Of a DNA stretch of 64,000 nt, positions 38,177 to 47,730 are shown piece after piece. The notes beneath the pieces are model-generated. The model saw only the letters and a list, made by a program, of their open reading frames with translations, did no database searches and was not told the DNA's origin. The position numbers were made by a program, and so were the translations under genes. Position 1 is the stretch's first letter. Each line of letters begins with the position of its first letter. This stretch comes from Shewanella olleyana (GTDB taxonomy: Bacteria > Pseudomonadota > Gammaproteobacteria > Enterobacterales > Shewanellaceae): NCBI RefSeq assembly GCF_023283825.1, contig NZ_JAKILD010000014.1:1-64000 (forward strand), given 5' to 3'.

Positions 38177-39505
38177 TTACATGGTGTTTTTATATATTTT
38201 GCCATCTTTCATGATCATTAGCAGGCTCTCTTCGTTTGTAACTGTTTTTAGATCTACAGTTGGATCGCCTTTTACCAATAAGATGTCAGCATAAGCTCCC
38301 TCTTTAATCACACCTAAAGCAGCTTCAGGATATGGATCACGTAAGCCACTCATTTTTAACAATTCCCCGGCGGTACCTGTCGCCATATGCAGTATTTCAG
38401 CAGGCTGATACCAAGGTAGTAAACGCTCCATCATCTTTGCTTGAAGCTTAAAGGTATCTTGATCAACAAAAAATATATCCGTGCCGAAAGTAATCTTAAG
38501 CCCTTTGATATCTTTAGCGGCTTTATAAACAAACTCCGTTCCTTTACAAACTTGCGCAAGCTTCTGATTGGAGAAACTATCTAATTGAGGCTCATGACAT
38601 TCAGTAAAGGGCTGGGTACTCAAAAATACCCCTTTTTTAGCCATTTTTTTCAATGTTGCTTTGTCGAGTAATTGCCCATGGCCAATATCTTTCACCCCTG
38701 CATCAATCGCCATATTAATCGCTTCTTTATGGTAGGCATGAATGGTGACATAAGTTCCCCAGTTGGATGCCGCACTCACTGCAGCCGCTATTTCATCATA
38801 GGTATATTGAACACCTAATAAAGGGTCAGTAGGTGAGGCATAGCCACCTCCAACAGCCATTTTAATGTGGGAGGCGCCTCTTCTTAAATTTTCACGAGCA
38901 CCCTTTAATACTTCAGGTACTCCATCAGCCAGTATTGCGTAACCATTTTGAACGAAGACCGGTACGTCACCGCCAACTAATGTGCTGTTTTGATTCGCAA
39001 ACCTAAAATCACCATGCCCACCAGTTTGGCTGAGTACTGGCCCAGAAAGATAGATACGAGGTCCTGGAACAACACCTTGGTCAATAGCTTGTTTAAGACC
39101 AAATGTATTACCCCCCATATCACGAACCGATGTAAAACCTCTAAGTAACACGTCCTTGGCATCTCGAGTTGAATAAATTTGCGCGAATCCTGCGTCACCG
39201 CCAACGAGTGCCATTTGAGATATAGAGGCAAAACTCATATGGATGTGTGTATCTATCAAGCCTGGCATCATAGTCAAGCCGGTACCATTTATTATTTGGG
39301 CATCATTAGGCGGTAAATCTTCAGCTATTTTTACGATTTTGTTATTAGTAACTAAAACATCTCTTTTTTCTGTTAACTCATTACTGACCCCATCAAAAAT
39401 ACGTACATTTTCAAATAAAATAGACTCAGAAGTCTCGGTTGCGGATACGCTTTGGCTAAGTATAGAAATGGCAGTTATGGATAAGATGGCTGACATTGTT
39501 TTCAT
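38177..39505 (-). CDS. Exported imidazolonepropionase-like amidohydrolase, paralog 2
   Basis: A 442-residue enzyme with a signal peptide (AILSITAISILSQSVSA-TET). Metal-ligand order matches paralog 1: H87/H89 (DTHIHM), SHIKMAVGG, TIHAYHKEA, IGHGQLL and FGTDIFF. The two share block order over the full length and clearly derive from one gene, but are far enough diverged to have different substrates. AGGAA lies before ATG 39505. The M20 gene is downstream on the same strand (256 bp gap). Confidence 0.85.
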   Translation of the reverse strand: MKTMSAILSITAISILSQSVSATETSESILFENVRIFDGVSNELTEKRDVLVTNNKIVKIAEDLPPNDAQIINGTGLTMMPGLIDTHIHMSFASISQMALVGGDAGFAQIYSTRDAKDVLLRGFTSVRDMGGNTFGLKQAIDQGVVPGPRIYLSGPVLSQTGGHGDFRFANQNSTLVGGDVPVFVQNGYAILADGVPEVLKGARENLRRGASHIKMAVGGGYASPTDPLLGVQYTYDEIAAAVSAASNWGTYVTIHAYHKEAINMAIDAGVKDIGHGQLLDKATLKKMAKKGVFLSTQPFTECHEPQLDSFSNQKLAQVCKGTEFVYKAAKDIKGLKITFGTDIFFVDQDTFKLQAKMMERLLPWYQPAEILHMATGTAGELLKMSGLRDPYPEAALGVIKEGAYADILLVKGDPTVDLKTVTNEESLLMIMKDGKIYKNTM

Positions 39506-39826
39506 ATAAAATTTCCTTGATTTAATAGTGCAAACATTCCCCTTGTTGTAATTTATTATAGAGCGTTGTGAATTTTTTGTTGGTTTTTTTGTTGGTTTTT
39601 TTGGTGTTTTAAGCCGCCTAATAAAACGCTAATTTGTGAACTGTGTTGAGCTATATAAATGGGGAATTGAATATATATGTAGACTTAACTGGAGTGATGA
39701 AGAGTGGCTATATGAGTTTTTAAATTAACTTATAAGTCCCTTTTTTAAGGTCCTTATTTCCTAATAAGGGTGTGTATTGATATAGGTTTTTTGGGGCGCT
39801 ATGGCCCCTATAGTTAATTAAGTTTA
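39506..39826. other. AT-rich intergenic region
   Basis: 321 bp of AT-rich DNA upstream of the exported amidohydrolase gene, with a short direct repeat TTTTTTGTTGG near 39575-39601. I see no gene. A GGGGC/GCCCC stem near 39793 lacks a T-run. Confidence 0.4.
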
Positions 39827-40711
39827 TTATTTTTCTGAAGAGCTTTTTGGGCTGTGAGAAATGGTGAGGCTTCCGTCAAGATGAACATCCCTTTGAGGAA
39901 ATGCAATAACGACATTATGCTCACTAAATAATTCGTCTATTCTAAAGCGAACGTTACTTCTAGCGACTCTTAATCCACCTTCAACATTGGATTTTATCCA
40001 AAAATTAACTTCAAAAACTAGCGAGTTATCACCAAAATCGTCAAAAATAACTTGTGGCTTCGGATCATCCAAAATTGATTCTTGCTCTTCGGTGGCTTGC
40101 AGTATTAACTCAGCAACTTTTTTAGCAGGAGAGCCATAGGCAACTCCAATTTTTACTGATGTTCGCATCAACTTATCGACAAGTGTCCAGTTAACAACGG
40201 TATTTTCAAGTAATATGCTATTAGGTATCAGCATATGGACACCATCAACCCGTCTGAATTTGGTAGAGCGAGTATTGATTTCTTGAACTACCCCTTTTGC
40301 ATTTTCGACTTCAAGAAAATCACCAATTCGAATGGGTTTTTCCCACATTAAAATCCAACCACTTATGAAGTTATTAATGATATTTTGCGCGCCAAAACCA
40401 AATCCGATGGCAACAGCTCCTGATAAGAACGCAAATGCAGTAATAGGGATGTTGATGACATCTAATATGGTGATAACGATAATACTGATGGCAATGACAT
40501 ACAGTAAACGCTGAATGAGGTGAATTATATTGGGGTCGGTATTACGGGTGGTTAACCTAGTGGTGAGCACTTTAACCAATAATTTCGTTATCCAGAAACC
40601 TACTAAAACCAGCAACGGAATGAGTAATATTCCCCCTAAAGTGACGGGCTGCTCAGCAATGGTAAATAGCTTATGGCTGAGGGTTTCAGATATTTGCTCT
40701 ATGGTAATCAA
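39827..40711 (-). CDS. MscS-family small-conductance mechanosensitive channel
   Basis: A 294-residue protein with three N-terminal membrane helices, the pore helix (AFLSGAVAIGFGFGAQNIINNFISG) rich in Gly and Ala, and the beta domain starting KPIRIGDFLEV. It relieves turgor in the inner membrane. It is much shorter than the MscS protein at 2565 and lacks a periplasmic domain. The only plausible start is a TTG at 40711 with AAGG 11 bases upstream, a little far. Confidence 0.85.
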   Translation of the reverse strand: MITIEQISETLSHKLFTIAEQPVTLGGILLIPLLVLVGFWITKLLVKVLTTRLTTRNTDPNIIHLIQRLLYVIAISIIVITILDVINIPITAFAFLSGAVAIGFGFGAQNIINNFISGWILMWEKPIRIGDFLEVENAKGVVQEINTRSTKFRRVDGVHMLIPNSILLENTVVNWTLVDKLMRTSVKIGVAYGSPAKKVAELILQATEEQESILDDPKPQVIFDDFGDNSLVFEVNFWIKSNVEGGLRVARSNVRFRIDELFSEHNVVIAFPQRDVHLDGSLTISHSPKSSSEK

Positions 40712-40933
40712 TGGGTTTTCAGCCTTATGGTGTAATAAAATCAGCTTGTTTACTGAATTAATTCAGTGATTTTATTGTTGTTTATGATTGATTCACTATT
40801 CGAAAGAATAGTCAGAATGGAGATTTACTTCCAGTAAAAAATAAATCGTTAGACTTGGCTGCGGTTAAATTGATTATGTTCAAGAGTCAAATTAGAGGGA
40901 AAGGTTTTTGATGTGGTTTTTTTGTGTAACCCA

Positions 40934-40977
40934 TAAAAAAACACCAACGCGCTAGCATGCAACTAGCGCCGTCAGTG
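40934..40977 (-). terminator. Terminator of the kdgF-kdgK-eda operon
   Basis: Read on the reverse strand, an imperfect long stem centred on GCGCTAG / CTAGCGC is followed by seven T. It lies about 105 bp after the eda stop. Confidence 0.75.
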
Positions 40978-41082
40978 TCGAGTTGCCTACTGATGATTTA
41001 GGCAAATGCTGAATAAACAGCTTTATTTTTGTTGTTAATGCTTAAGCCGGCCTATATAGCCAAGCCGTATGTTAAGTGAAGC

Positions 41083-41718
41083 TTATGCTACGTGAGCGAC
41101 AGCTTCTTTAACTAAGCGACCAATTTCTTCCCATTGACCATCTGCAATCATTTTTGGTGGTAACATCCACGTGCCGCCACAAGCCAGTACAGCAGGAATC
41201 GCTAAGTACTTATCAACATTGGCTAAACTCACGCCGCCAGTAGGCATAAATGATACAGGGTAAACTGCAGTCAATGCCTTAAGCATTGGGATACCACCAG
41301 ATGGCTCTGCTGGGAAAAATTTAACGGTTTTTAGGCCCATTTCCATGGCTTGTTCAACTAAACTTGGGCTGTTTACACCAGGAATAATCGGAATGTTTTT
41401 GTCTAAGCAGTACTGGACAACTTTTGGGTTAAAGCCTGGGCTAACGATAAAATCAACACCGGAGTCGATAGCATCATCAACTTGTTCAGGGGTTAAGATT
41501 GTACCAGCGCCAATTAACATATCAGGAAAGGCTTCACGCATATTACGAATCGCTTGAGATGCACATGCTGTTCTGTAGGTGACTTCAGCGCAATTCATAC
41601 CATTTTCAACTAATGCTTTTCCTAGCGGGATTGCATCATCAGCGTTTTCAATCGCGATAACTGGGATAACTTTTAATTGAGATAACTTTTCATTTAATGT
41701 TGGCACAATACTTCTCAC
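41083..41718 (-). CDS. eda: KDPG/KHG aldolase
   Basis: A 211-residue class I aldolase. It has the catalytic Glu and Arg in CAEVTYRT, the Schiff-base Lys in TVKFFPAEPSGG and MPTGGVS. It splits 2-keto-3-deoxy-6-phosphogluconate into pyruvate and glyceraldehyde-3-phosphate, the last step of alginate-derived KDG breakdown. Its GTG start overlaps the kdgK stop by four bases (GTGA), so translation is likely coupled. A second GTG four codons on has a better ribosome site and may be the real start. Confidence 0.93.
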   Translation of the reverse strand: MRSIVPTLNEKLSQLKVIPVIAIENADDAIPLGKALVENGMNCAEVTYRTACASQAIRNMREAFPDMLIGAGTILTPEQVDDAIDSGVDFIVSPGFNPKVVQYCLDKNIPIIPGVNSPSLVEQAMEMGLKTVKFFPAEPSGGIPMLKALTAVYPVSFMPTGGVSLANVDKYLAIPAVLACGGTWMLPPKMIADGQWEEIGRLVKEAVAHVA

Positions 41719-42665
41719 TTATTACTAGAATTCAAAAGGCTTAAATTAGGCATGACTTGCGGGCTAATGATGGCGCCAGCATATTGAATCACCGTTCCTG
41801 CTAGCTTGTGGCCAGCTTTGGCAGCATCTTCTGTTGTTCCGCCAGTGAGTCTTGTAGCAAGATAACCAGCACTGAAAGAATCACCTGCTGCAGTGGTATC
41901 AACCACTTTGTCTACTAAGGTGGCGGCTACGCTGGTGCGATCATCTGGTGTGATAACCAAACAAGGTTCACTGCCTAATTTGACAACTATTTCACTTACG
42001 CCAAGTTCAAGCGTGCGCGAAATACATTGCTCAACATCGGTATCACCGTATAGCGCCTGTTCATCTTCAAAGGTTAAACAGGCAATGTCGGTTAATGCCA
42101 GCATGGTTTTATAGCTCGCAATCGCCTCAGAGTTGTCTTGCCATAATTGTGGTCGATAGTTATTGTCAAAAATAACTTGGCCACCTTTTTGTTTGAACTG
42201 TTTCAATACATTGAATAATACGCCGCGGCTTTCAGCGGTAAGAATCGCTAGCGAGATGCCGCTTAAATATATGGCATCAAATTCGAGTAACGATTCCGCG
42301 AGTTGATGACTGCCGGCTTGCTCAAATAAATACTTGGCTGCAGCATCGTTGCGCCAGTAAAAGAACGAGCGCTCACCGCTATCGTCAGTTTCAATGTAAT
42401 ACAAACCTGGCTGCTTACCTTCGACATGTAATACATGGTCTGTATTTATGCCTTCGGCTTGCCAAGTTGATTTCATCGCTGTACTGAAAGGATCATGGCC
42501 TAATGCGGTAACATAATAGGTCGCTAAATTGGCATCTTGGGTAAGGCGAGCTAAATACAATGCGGTATTTAATGTGTCTCCACCAAAGTTTTGCGCTAGC
42601 ATTTCGCCTGATGGCCTTAGCTCAACCATGCATTCGCCAATTATCGCAATTTTTTGATTTTTCAT
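41715..42665 (-). CDS. kdgK: 2-keto-3-deoxygluconate kinase
   Basis: A PfkB-family sugar kinase of 316 residues: IIGECMVELRPSG at the start, NFGGDTLNTALYLARL for sugar binding and DTTAAGDSFSAGYLA with the catalytic Asp. It phosphorylates KDG to KDPG in the cytoplasm. It is between kdgF and eda in one operon. I prefer ATG 42665, nine bases after TAGG, over the TTG two codons before. Confidence 0.93.
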   Translation of the reverse strand: MKNQKIAIIGECMVELRPSGEMLAQNFGGDTLNTALYLARLTQDANLATYYVTALGHDPFSTAMKSTWQAEGINTDHVLHVEGKQPGLYYIETDDSGERSFFYWRNDAAAKYLFEQAGSHQLAESLLEFDAIYLSGISLAILTAESRGVLFNVLKQFKQKGGQVIFDNNYRPQLWQDNSEAIASYKTMLALTDIACLTFEDEQALYGDTDVEQCISRTLELGVSEIVVKLGSEPCLVITPDDRTSVAATLVDKVVDTTAAGDSFSAGYLATRLTGGTTEDAAKAGHKLAGTVIQYAGAIISPQVMPNLSLLNSSNK

Positions 42666-42692
42666 ATACAAGTGCCTATTTAGGGTTATCTG

Positions 42693-43028
42693 TTACTTAA
42701 GGAAGTCTTCTCTTGAAGGCGAGAATACATCGACCAGTACACTGTCTTGTTCTAATGCCACGGCGCCATGTTCAAAATGCTTACGGGCAATAAATGCATC
42801 GCCAGGATTCAAAATTTGTTTTTCGCCGTTTATTTGTGCTTCAAATTTACCTTGAACCACATAGCCAATTTGATCATGTATCTCATGAGTGTGCGGAGTG
42901 CCAACTGCACCCTTGTCAAAACACACATGAACAACCATTAAATCGTCAGTAAAACCAACAATTTTTCGTTTAATCCCTTCTTCAATTACTTCCCATGGAT
43001 GTTCATCAGCTTTAAAAAATACGTTCAT
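42693..43028 (-). CDS. kdgF: Cupin protein KdgF, unsaturated uronate-converting enzyme
   Basis: A 111-residue single-domain cupin with the metal-binding HTHEIHDQIGYVVQGKFE and NPGDAFIARKHFEHG blocks typical of KdgF. KdgF speeds conversion of the 4,5-unsaturated monouronate, made by alginate or pectin lyases, to its linear keto form (DEH). It is the first gene of the kdgF-kdgK-eda operon, with 27 bp to kdgK. The start at 43028 follows GGAG at seven bases. The operator-like TTGTAATACAA is 73 bp upstream. Confidence 0.9.
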   Translation of the reverse strand: MNVFFKADEHPWEVIEEGIKRKIVGFTDDLMVVHVCFDKGAVGTPHTHEIHDQIGYVVQGKFEAQINGEKQILNPGDAFIARKHFEHGAVALEQDSVLVDVFSPSREDFLK

Positions 43029-43100
43029 CTTGTCACTCCAAAGGGTTTTAAAAACATTGCTAATCATCAATATTTGTTTATCATAATGCTTACTTTTGAT

Positions 43101-43111
43101 TTGTAATACAA
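43101..43111. promoter_or_regulatory. FCD-GntR operator-like palindrome
   Basis: TTGTAATACAA fits the known FadR/FCD pattern TNGT-N(0-3)-ACNA. It lies between divergent kdgF and the first PL17 gene. Confidence 0.55.
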
Positions 43112-43269
43112 TATGTTTTTATTTGTGTGAGCTAAATCAAGTATTATTTATCGACAGATAAGTCAGCTAATTATCTGTAAAACGTTGTATACCTTGGATG
43201 TTGGGCTGGTGGTCACGAATGTGATCAAGTTCATTTTTCTGATAGGATTAGATATAACTATAACGCGTA

Positions 43270-43280
43270 TTGTATTACTT
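43270..43280 (+). promoter_or_regulatory. Operator-like half-palindrome before the first PL17 gene
   Basis: TTGTATTACTT starts 58 bp before the PL17 ATG. The same 11 bases occur at 57429, 30 bp before the PL5/PL38-like lyase gene. Confidence 0.5.
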
Positions 43281-43327
43281 TATGTCCAGCTCTCAAATTT
43301 CATGACTGTAAAAAGGTGACTAAACTT

Positions 43328-45490
43328 ATGGCAACGCAACCAATATTGCTAACTGAAGCCGAGATTTCACTGTTAAGTAAAGAAGTCGGTCGTTCAAGCT
43401 TGATGGGAAAAACCATCGCAGCTAATCAAAAAGACGTCGATGCATTTATGCAACTGCCTATCGATATACCTGGGCACGGTGAAGCGGGCGGGTATGAGCA
43501 CAACCGTCATAAGCAAAACTACACGTATATGAACTTAGCGGGTCGTTTATTTCTGATCACTAAGCAACAAAAATATGCTGACTTTGTCATTGAGGTGTTA
43601 GAGCAGTACGCAGATAAGTATCTGACCTTTGATTTTCATGTACAGAAGAATACCAACCCAACGGGTCGTTTATTTCACCAAATTTTAAATGAGCATTGCT
43701 GGTTGTTCTACACCAGTATTGCTTATTCATGTGTTGTTTCAGAAATGAGCGAAGCGCAGCAACAACGCATTAAAGAACGTATTTTTGAACCTATGCTAGA
43801 TATGTTCACTGTTAAATATGCCCATGATTTTGACCGCATTCATAATCATGGCATATGGGCGGTAGCCGCAGTGGGGATATGTGGCTTAGCCATTGGTAAG
43901 CGTGAATACTTAGAGCATGCTGTTTACGGTTTAGACCGTGATGATACCGGCGGATTCTTAGCGCAAATATCACAGTTGTTTGCGCCATCGGGTTATTACA
44001 TGGAAGGCCCGTATTACCACCGCTACGCTATTCGTCCTACCTGTGTGTTTGCAGAAGTCTTACACCGTCACATGCCAGAAGTTGATATTTACCAATACAA
44101 AGACGGTGTGATTGGCAACACAGTTCAAGCGCTATTATCTACCGCTTATCCTAATGGTGAATTCCCTGCATTAAACGATGCTTCTCGCACAATGGGCATT
44201 ACCGATATGGGCGTTCAAGTGGCTGTGAGTGTTTATAGCAAGCACTATGGTTTAGATGACAACTTATTAGGCATGGCAAAAATTCAAGATGCCGTATGGA
44301 TGCATCCATGTGGTTTAGCCTTATCGCAAGCATTTGAGCAAGCGAGCCAAGAACGTGAAATCGGCATGCCATTCTGGCCAAGTGTTGAGCTTAACGAAGG
44401 CCCAGAAGGCCAAAGTGGCGCACAAGGCTTTATCCGCATGCAGGATAAAAAACAAGACGTATTCCAACTAGTGATGAACTACGGCCAACACGGCATGGGT
44501 CATGGTAACTTCGATACTTTAGGTATCACTTACTTTAACCGTGGCCAAGAAGTGTTACGTGAATATGGCTTTGGTCGCTGGGTCAACGTAGAGCCTAAAT
44601 TTGGTGGCCGTTACCTAGATGAAAACAAATCATATGCTCGTCAAACGATTGCACATAACTTAGTGACGATTGATGAAACCTGCCAAAACTACTTTGATGT
44701 GAGCCGAGCTGATGGCGTTCATGGTATTCCTCACTTCTTTACTGTCGACAGTGATGACATTAAAGGTATGAGTGCATTTGCCAATGACCATTATGATGGT
44801 TTTACCATGCAGCGTAGTGTGTTCATGCTTAACATTGATGAGTTAGAAGCGCCATTATTGTTAGACCTTTATCGTTTAAATGGTGAAGGTGAGCATCAGT
44901 ACGATTACTCACATCAATACGATGGTCAAATTATCCGTACTAACTTTGATTACACCACATACAAAGAGTTAGACACCTTAGGTGATAAAGACGGTTACCA
45001 ACATTTATGGCATGTGGCAGACGGCAAAGTGAATGACACAGCATTAGTGAGCTGGCTGCAAAACAACAATTACTACACTTGGTTAGGCACAAGTTCTAAC
45101 GATAATGATGAAGTTATCTTTACCCGTACAGGTGCTAACGACCCAAGCTTTAATTTACGTAGCGAGCCAGCATTCACGCTTCGCAGTAAAGGCGGTAATA
45201 CGTTATTTGCCTCAGTATTAGAAACGCATGGCTATTTCAATGAAGAATTTGAGCAGTCAGTGAGTGCCCGTGGCCAAGTTAACAACATCAAGGTGATTGG
45301 TCACAACGAAGTGGGTTCAGTTGTCGAAATTGAAACCGCTAACACTGTGGTGACAGTGATGATAAGCAACCAAGCGGACGCGACGAACAGCACTGAACAT
45401 CATATTGACTTCAACGGTCAAACTTATGCTTGGACAGGCTTCTATGCTGTTTCAAGTCATGCAATCTCAGCCTCAACGCAGGAGAAGTAA
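43328..45490 (+). CDS. PL17-type oligoalginate lyase 1 (cytoplasmic)
   Basis: A 720-residue protein with no signal peptide. The N-terminal helical domain has the catalytic N163-H164 in HNHGIWAVAAVG and Tyr in YYMEGPYYHRY. The C-terminal heparinase II/III-like domain has GHGNFDTLGITYFNRG and EYGFGRWVNVEP. PL17 enzymes cut terminal unsaturated uronate from alginate oligomers. The start at ATG 43328 has AAGGTGA eight bases upstream; the GTG four codons earlier is inside that site. The second PL17 gene starts 2 bp after its stop. Confidence 0.92.
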   Translation: MATQPILLTEAEISLLSKEVGRSSLMGKTIAANQKDVDAFMQLPIDIPGHGEAGGYEHNRHKQNYTYMNLAGRLFLITKQQKYADFVIEVLEQYADKYLTFDFHVQKNTNPTGRLFHQILNEHCWLFYTSIAYSCVVSEMSEAQQQRIKERIFEPMLDMFTVKYAHDFDRIHNHGIWAVAAVGICGLAIGKREYLEHAVYGLDRDDTGGFLAQISQLFAPSGYYMEGPYYHRYAIRPTCVFAEVLHRHMPEVDIYQYKDGVIGNTVQALLSTAYPNGEFPALNDASRTMGITDMGVQVAVSVYSKHYGLDDNLLGMAKIQDAVWMHPCGLALSQAFEQASQEREIGMPFWPSVELNEGPEGQSGAQGFIRMQDKKQDVFQLVMNYGQHGMGHGNFDTLGITYFNRGQEVLREYGFGRWVNVEPKFGGRYLDENKSYARQTIAHNLVTIDETCQNYFDVSRADGVHGIPHFFTVDSDDIKGMSAFANDHYDGFTMQRSVFMLNIDELEAPLLLDLYRLNGEGEHQYDYSHQYDGQIIRTNFDYTTYKELDTLGDKDGYQHLWHVADGKVNDTALVSWLQNNNYYTWLGTSSNDNDEVIFTRTGANDPSFNLRSEPAFTLRSKGGNTLFASVLETHGYFNEEFEQSVSARGQVNNIKVIGHNEVGSVVEIETANTVVTVMISNQADATNSTEHHIDFNGQTYAWTGFYAVSSHAISASTQEK

Positions 45491-45491
45491 G

Positions 45492-47666
45492 ATGAGCTAT
45501 CAACCATTATTAATTAGCTTTGATGAAGCCATCGAGCTGCGTAAAGAATTAGGCAAAGATACGTTATTAGGTAATGCATTAAGCCGTGACATTAAACAAA
45601 CTGATAGCTACATGGCTGAAGTGGGCATTGAAGTGCCAGGCCATGGCGAAGGCGGTGGTTATGAGCATAACCGCCATAAGCAAAACTATATCCATATGGA
45701 TCTTGCTGGCCGTTTGTTCTTAATCACTGAAGAGACTAAGTACCGTGATTACATTGTCGATATGCTTACGGCATACGCGACTGTGTATCCAACACTTGAA
45801 AGCAACGTCAGTAAGGACTCTAACCCACCGGGTAAGTTGTTCCACCAAACGTTGAATGAAAACATGTGGATGCTTTACGCCTCTTGCGCATATAGCTGTA
45901 TTTACCACACCTTAAGTGACGATCAAAAACGTTTGATCGAAGATGATTTATTAAAGCAAATGATCGAAATGTTTGTGGTGACTTATGCCCACGATTTCGA
46001 CATTGTGCACAACCATGGTTTATGGGCTGTAGCTGCTGTGGGTATTTGTGGTTACGCCATTAATGACCAAGAATCAGTAGATAAAGCACTATATGGTTTA
46101 AAACTTGATAAAGTGAGCGGTGGTTTCTTAGCTCAGTTAGACCAATTGTTCTCGCCAGATGGCTATTACATGGAAGGTCCTTACTATCACCGTTTCTCAC
46201 TACGTCCAATTTACTTGTTCGCAGAAGCCATTGAGCGTCGCCAACCTGATATTGGTATTTACCAGTTCAATGATTCAGTGATTAAAACCACGTCTTATGC
46301 AGTATTTAAAACCGCATTCCCAGACGGTTCTTTACCAGCATTAAACGATTCATCGAAAACGATTTCGATTAACGATGAAGGCGTGATCATGGCAACATCT
46401 GTATGTTTCCATCGTTACGAGCAAACTGAAACCTTGCTAGGTATGGCAAACCATCAGCAAGATGTTTGGGTGCATATTTCAGGTCAAACGTTATCAACAG
46501 CGGTAGCCAATGCAGACAATATAAAACCGTTTAACTGGGGCAGTTTGTTTGTCACCGACGGTCCAGAAGGCGAGAAGGGCGGCGTGGGTATTTTACGTCA
46601 TCGTGACGCCCAAGATGATGACACTATGGCGCTGATTTGGTTTGGTCAGCATGGTAGTGATCACCAGTACCATTCTGCGTTAGACCATGGTCATTATGAT
46701 GGTTTGCATTTAAGCGTGTTTAACCGCGGCCATGAAGTGTTAAATGATTATGGCTTTGGCCGTTGGGTGAACGTTGAGCCAAAATTTGGCGGCCGTTATA
46801 TCCCAGAAAATAAATCATACTGTAAGCAAACGGTTGCCCATAATACGGTCACCGTTGATCAGAAAACGCAAAACAACTTCGACACAGCAACGGCTGAATC
46901 TAAGTTTGGTCAAAAGCACTTCTTTGTTGCTGATAACCCTGCATTGCAAGGCATGAGTGGTGTCATTAGTGATTACTATGATGGCATTACTATGCAGCGC
47001 AGCGTGATATTGGCTGAGCTTGAAGAGTTTGAAAAACCATTAGTGGTTGATGTTTATTTAATTGAAGCAGATGCCGAACATCAATATGACTTGCCTGTAC
47101 ATTACTCTGGCCAAATCATTCGCACTGACTTTGACTACAAAGTTGAAAGCAAGCTAAAGCCATTAGGCGAAGACAATGGCTATGAGCATTTATGGAATGT
47201 GGGTAGTGGCGATGTTGAAGCGAGCGCCCTAGTCACTTGGCTGCATGACAGCAGTTATTACAGCCTAGTCACTAGCGCAGTTGAGCACAGTAAAGTGATT
47301 TTTGCGCGCACGGGTGCTAATGACCCAGATTTTAATATGCGTAGCGAGCCTGCGTTAATTATGCGTCAATCGGGCAAAAACCATGTGTTTGCCTCGGTAC
47401 TTGAAACCCACGGTTACTTTAACGAGTCTACTGAAGCATCACTTAATGCTCGCGGTGAAGTGAAGTCAGTGAACGTAATGGGCCATGACGACATTGGTAC
47501 GGTTATCCGTATTGAAACAGTTAAAGGTAACGACTATTACTTTGCTATTTCAAACGAACAAGAAGCTAAACATGCACAAACTCGTACCGTGAAGTTTGAC
47601 TCTCACTACTACACCTGGACAGGCGCATTTGCTCAAGTTGAGCCTACCGACGTAGAACCTAAATAA
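45492..47666 (+). CDS. PL17-type oligoalginate lyase 2 (cytoplasmic), tandem paralog
   Basis: A 724-residue paralog of the gene before it, with the same catalytic blocks (VHNHGLWAVAAVG, YYMEGPYYHRF, DHGHYDGLHLSVFNRG, YGFGRWVNVEP). It also lacks a signal peptide. The spacing before DHGHYDG differs: an extra SDHQYHSALDHGHYD segment brings several more His near the active site, which hints at a different end-group preference (M or G). AGGAGAAG precedes the ATG. It ends with a strong terminator and shares a transcript with lyase 1. Confidence 0.92.
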   Translation: MSYQPLLISFDEAIELRKELGKDTLLGNALSRDIKQTDSYMAEVGIEVPGHGEGGGYEHNRHKQNYIHMDLAGRLFLITEETKYRDYIVDMLTAYATVYPTLESNVSKDSNPPGKLFHQTLNENMWMLYASCAYSCIYHTLSDDQKRLIEDDLLKQMIEMFVVTYAHDFDIVHNHGLWAVAAVGICGYAINDQESVDKALYGLKLDKVSGGFLAQLDQLFSPDGYYMEGPYYHRFSLRPIYLFAEAIERRQPDIGIYQFNDSVIKTTSYAVFKTAFPDGSLPALNDSSKTISINDEGVIMATSVCFHRYEQTETLLGMANHQQDVWVHISGQTLSTAVANADNIKPFNWGSLFVTDGPEGEKGGVGILRHRDAQDDDTMALIWFGQHGSDHQYHSALDHGHYDGLHLSVFNRGHEVLNDYGFGRWVNVEPKFGGRYIPENKSYCKQTVAHNTVTVDQKTQNNFDTATAESKFGQKHFFVADNPALQGMSGVISDYYDGITMQRSVILAELEEFEKPLVVDVYLIEADAEHQYDLPVHYSGQIIRTDFDYKVESKLKPLGEDNGYEHLWNVGSGDVEASALVTWLHDSSYYSLVTSAVEHSKVIFARTGANDPDFNMRSEPALIMRQSGKNHVFASVLETHGYFNESTEASLNARGEVKSVNVMGHDDIGTVIRIETVKGNDYYFAISNEQEAKHAQTRTVKFDSHYYTWTGAFAQVEPTDVEPK

Positions 47667-47702
47667 GTAAAGCCTGCATAAGCAAGTTTAAACTTGATAC
47701 TA

Positions 47703-47730
47703 AAATGGGAAGCAATCGCTTCCCATTTTT
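47703..47730 (+). terminator. Intrinsic terminator of the PL17 operon
   Basis: ATGGGAAGC-AATC-GCTTCCCAT is flanked by A and T runs. Confidence 0.9.

Noticed and set aside
39791-39810. GGGGC/GCCCC stem near the end of the short MscS gene
   Set aside because: No T-run follows on the reverse strand, so it is not called as a terminator.
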